Shown: positions 60,319 to 64,000 of the stretch, one piece after another | How the letters are laid out: the number at the start of each line of letters is the position of its first letter | Numbering within the stretch: the first letter of the stretch is position 1 | From: Lasiosphaeria ovina | Taxonomy: Eukaryota > Ascomycota > Sordariomycetes > Sordariales > Lasiosphaeriaceae | Direction of reading: 5' to 3' | Assembly: GCA_033439765.1 (NCBI GenBank) | Contig: JAULSN010000007.1 | Coordinates: 2,666,001 to 2,730,000 of the forward strand | DNA length: 64,000 bases | Program-made: the position numbers and the translations under genes | Notes under the pieces: generated by a model | What the model was told of the DNA's origin: nothing | Database searches by the model: none | What the model saw: the letters and a program-made list of their open reading frames with translations, nothing else

Positions 60319-61629
60319 GCGGGCGCTGGCTGACTGACATTGTTGCAAAGGGCTGTCGGTCGCGACAGATGGCCGGTCAAAAAAGAGTCTTGCATGCTCC
60401 CGACTGTCGTTGCGTGAAGCGACTCCACCGGTGCACCAGGGAGCATCGCTTAGCATATGTTACCCCACAGCAACCTGGAAGGTGCGGGCCCTGGCCGCTC
60501 CTCCGCGCTGGTTCGGGATCGGCCCTGGAACCAGGTGCGAGAACAGCTTTATGGTGCTGACTGCATTGGATTTGCCGCTTGACCTTGACGATTGCGTATT
60601 CGTACTTCGAGTGATGACTGATGGGGTGGTCTGTATCGCGACGTCGTAGGCTCGGTTTAGAACCCGTTCCCTTTCCCCACGTAGAAGGCCAGATGCCCCA
60701 CAACAAATCCGACTCCACCCCCAGCGCAGGCTAGCTGGCGACGGGAAATTACCAACGATCTGGCGGTTGAGATAGAGTTTCGCAGCGTGGTCTCCCCCCA
60801 CTGCCGACCCAACCCAACCCACCTCAACAACCCTAGGCTCGCTTTTGCCGTGCCGCAATTGAGAGCCCTGGGGAAACGGTTGGAGTCCAACGAGCTAGGG
60901 CCGAGACGGGCAATTTGCCAGAATGTCTTGAATCGATCGTCTCCAAATCCGTCCCGGCTCCGGCTCCTCGGGGCCGTTGTCGGTGCTTGCGCGGCGATAG
61001 CGGGCGAGCCCCCGACCGACCGATGCCAGTCATCCATTCGTGCCTCCGTCTGGCCCTGCCCTGCCATTTTCCAAGTCGCGACAGACTGATTCGTATCCAT
61101 TGGGCCAACTGCTCAACAATAGAACGAGCTCTCGCCTCGCCAATGCGCCCAATTGCTAGTGACAAGCTCCGCTTGCGTAATGGAATAGGTAAGCTGGAAA
61201 CCCCTCTCCAAACCGGACAAATCGCTGGGCAGGGCAGTCGGCAAAGCTTCCCTCGCGCCTGTGAGGCCAAGACAGTTGTTCCGTCCGTTCTAGGCCGCAC
61301 GTGCATAGCAAGCCTGGCCCACAGATGCCCGTTGTCAATATCACATATCACACGGGGGTGCAGCTTGCAGGAGCATGCCCAGCCCGCCACAGCCAAGACA
61401 AAACCCCGTATAGAACGACGATTCGGTTGAGACGTAAAAATGGGCGTTTTTAGGCTCCAAGACAAAACACCGTACAAAGCAAAGAAGAGAGAAAAAAAAG
61501 AGCGCCAAACTTACACGACCACCCAGACACGTCCAGTTGCTTGACGCAAGTATCCCACTACTACGCTAGTGTAGTATGCAGTAGGTCATGCGGTTCCATT
61601 CCGTCCCCCCTACCCTACCCCGGGGCGGG

Positions 61630-61633
<4 letters not shown>

Positions 61634-61675
<42 letters not shown>
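61634..61675. repeat. AGC trinucleotide repeat
   Basis: Fourteen uninterrupted AGC units in apparently noncoding sequence. Confidence 0.9.
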
Positions 61676-61676
<1 letters not shown>

Positions 61677-62504
61677 AACGGCCAGGTCGGGTCCAGCCGC
61701 TGCGGTGTGCCAAGCCCCGACAGATACCCCCACCCCTCCCCCAGACACGAAACCTTCGGGCTTGGATGGAGGTAGCAGAGGCTTGCGAAAACCTCGCACC
61801 GCATTCCTTTCTCGGTCACGGGCAGTTTGAGTGTTTGTCTTCTGTATGTACCGCTCGTGTCGTCGTACCAAGTGGACGGGCTCGAGCCACAGCGAGCCCT
61901 ACAAGGTAGGCTAGTGGGCGTGCACTGTCCGTATGGGCGTCTCCTGTCTGCTGGTTTCGGGGTGCTCGTTTGTCTTTTTTTTTCCGTTCTCGATCCTTGG
62001 AGAACGGATAGCAAGCACGTTTGTGGTGCGCCCCTGGTGATGATACTGCCGATGCAGCCCCGGCCAAGCACAATGGTTTGCACCAACCACAACTAGGTAG
62101 GTCAGGTCAGGTAGGTTTGGTGAGGTAGTGGTGCAAGCAAAGGCTGAAATACGGGGGCGATGTCAGGAGGGGAAGGATGGGGAAAGTAAATAAAGAAATG
62201 GGGGAACTCAAAACAGCGATATACCGTCATTGGAAAAGAAATAAGCTCTGGCGGCGCGGCCCAGGCGAGAAAAGAAAAATACTTTCCAAGTCTTGACATG
62301 GTGCATGTGCATCAGACCCGCCACTTTACACACTTGTGTTTGTTGATGTGTTGCCGAAAAAAAGGGGGCTGGCTACAGGCCCTTTAAACCGCCGTCATGT
62401 GCAACAGTGAAAAGCACCCGTAGCATGTAAGAGATTCCTGAATGCAAAAAAGGAACCGTGCCAAATGAGCAGTTGATGCCGAGGCATATCTCCAATATCT
62501 CGCT

Positions 62505-62514
62505 GTCGTTGTCG

Positions 62515-62546
<32 letters not shown>

Positions 62547-62547
62547 A
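62505..62547. repeat. TTG trinucleotide repeat
   Basis: About thirteen GTT/TTG units with one or two GTC interruptions at the left end. Confidence 0.9.
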
Positions 62548-64000
62548 GGACGGTTATCGTTGATTAGTTAGTCCTTCAAAGCTGCGCCGCCGCTTCGTCA
62601 AAAGGACGTGTTGCTTCGCATTTTTGCTTCTCGACTTCTTTTATTTTTACAGAGGGAGAATCCCTTGTAGCACACTGGCATTTGCAGCCGCGCCTAGTTC
62701 GAATCTCTTTTTTCTGGTGGACCATGGCTTCCGTAGTCGGGTCGGGAATCGCCCCCTGTGCCGTTTTCGCGGAAATTGGTAAATAAAACCTTTGACCACC
62801 CGTCCCAAAACCTCCACCAAGCCGGCCCCGTATCTCGAATCGGCCAGGCGGGAGGCCAGGAATCTTGGGGCGGGTGGTGGCAGTGCACAGATGACAGCAA
62901 TCCAGACGAGTGCCATCTGTATTGTGGCTGCCGACACTGCACGACTCGGTCGTGTCCACAGCGCCGCCGCCGGGGCCATGTTCGACGCCGTCGCGGGCCA
63001 GAGCTTCTCGTTCGTGCCGCGAAGACTTGCTCACCTCGCCGCTGCATTGCTTGGCTGGCTGTGTCAACCTGCGACTTACTCTGCCGGGTCTCCGAGGCTG
63101 TGTGTTTGTTCTCCGTTGTGCGTGCGTGCTGAAACAATTAAAGAGAAACAACCACATGCCCGGCCGCGAGCATGCTCAGACAAACAAGCACAAGGACCTG
63201 AAACAACGGGGGAAAAAAGGGACGGCGCTGTTTACCTTTTATTCGCTTCCTTCCTTCCCTCCCGCGCCGGCAAGCAGCGCCGCAATGCTACAGCCTCGGA
63301 CCTTGGTGAGAGGCCCAACACGTGGCATGGACCACGGCACAAACAGAGAGGGAGGGAGGGACAAGACGGCACGACTCGGTCTCGTCCTGGCAAAGTCTTC
63401 GTATTGAAGAGCGTCGCACAGACCCTTAGGTTGAAGAAGTGCCTGTCTGTTTCGCGGCCTGGTTGCACAAGAACAGGCTGATGAAGTTTCTTCCACTCTG
63501 GGCTCCGGTCTGTAGTTGTCGGACGGCAAGGTCGGGTTTGTTGGGAACTTGTTGTCGTGTAGGAAGACACGAGAAGCAATAGAAGAAAGGTAAAGAGAGG
63601 CAGGAGAGGGATAAAACGCCTCCCCCTTTTTTCCTCCTCGCACAAACCAGCAGCAGCAAGGAGCAGACAGGCACATTATCATCATCAAGCCGCTGCTCTG
63701 CTGTCGGAAATCGTCGAGCCTCCTCTTCTGGATGGAACGAAACCGACCCAGTCGAGTCCCGAGACGGAACAGATGGAAAAGACGGCGGAGAGGGATAAAA
63801 GGGAGCAGCCCGGGCAAGAGAACAAACAAGGAGGAGAGGCCCAGATAAGGAGGGCGTGACCTATCGGCATCACGCCGTAGTGGCGTCGGCCACCTTTCTG
63901 CTGACTGGGTGGAATTTTTGATCATGAGGAGAGAAGAGGGGGAAGACACACACGCGCACGCACAGCCAAGATAGTCGAGGCCCAGAACAAGAGTTGCATT

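Larger units (their letters stand above)
55050..64000. other. 9 kb region without a supportable gene
   Basis: After the GT2 promoter I find no frame combining an ATG start, coding bias and a recognisable domain. Notable content: an AGTGCC array (56674-56700), an ATAAA-rich tract (57394-57446), an AT-rich island to about 58500 with a small inverted repeat, and CGC, AGC and TTG triplet repeats. The last few kilobases contain long stop-free but featureless frames. A gene may begin beyond the right edge. Confidence 0.45.

Noticed and set aside
62090..62130. GGTAG/GGTCA run as a telomeric repeat near the right edge
   Set aside because: Irregular units, short, and followed by another 1.9 kb of ordinary sequence.
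62792..63949. Long overlapping frames on both strands at the right end
   Set aside because: They lack conserved motifs and look like stop-poor GC-rich sequence.

Overview
The window is nuclear DNA of a filamentous ascomycete. The evidence is a set of short spliceosomal introns (about 52-140 nt) with fungal donors (GTAAGT, GTATGT, GTTAGT) and CTAAC/CTGAC branch points, GC-rich exons, wide gene-poor spacers with microsatellites, and a gene set typical of Pezizomycotina: a Clr5-domain protein, GH55 glucanase, FAS1 and Ser/Thr-rich GPI proteins, the hyphal GT2 glycosyltransferase and a New1/Elf1-type ABC-F ATPase. A Sordariomycete is my best guess, from general resemblance of the proteins only. 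There are no operons, bacterial features or CRISPR. I recognised no intact transposon and no tRNA or rRNA gene.

Layout. 0-12.3 kb is the gene-dense part: Clr5-domain protein (+), FSH serine hydrolase (-), mitochondrial NIPSNAP protein (+), then RAV2/Rogdi (-) and POP7 (+) diverging from a shared 0.5 kb promoter region. 12.3-20.2 kb is gene-poor except for a 105-residue GPI-type protein. 20.2-22.9 kb carries a four-exon secreted GH55 exo-beta-1,3-glucanase (-). 24.6-30.7 kb is a run of small lineage-type genes: a possible 80-residue protein, a Ser/Thr/His-rich GPI protein, two tandem single-pass membrane proteins and a coiled-coil protein with a 14-nt last exon. 32.0-33.3 kb encodes an RNPS1-type SR/RRM protein whose first intron is best read as GC-AG. 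33.3-43.8 kb has no recognisable large gene but holds two spliced candidates I cannot name, plus several tandem repeats. 43.8-47.2 kb is the New1/Elf1 ATPase. 48.5-49.9 kb is a two-domain FAS1 GPI protein. 52.2-55.0 kb is the GT2 glycosyltransferase. 55-64 kb is almost empty of supportable genes and has AT-rich islands and triplet repeats.

Functional reading. The genes are independent transcription units, not a pathway cluster. Two themes recur: cell surface and wall (GH55, GT2, FAS1 and several Ser/Thr-rich anchored proteins) and RNA or translation housekeeping (POP7, RNPS1, New1). I found no clear previously undescribed system. The best leads are the unrecognised spliced gene near 34.5 kb, the small-protein cluster at 24.6-30.7 kb, and the unusual intron in the RNPS1 gene.
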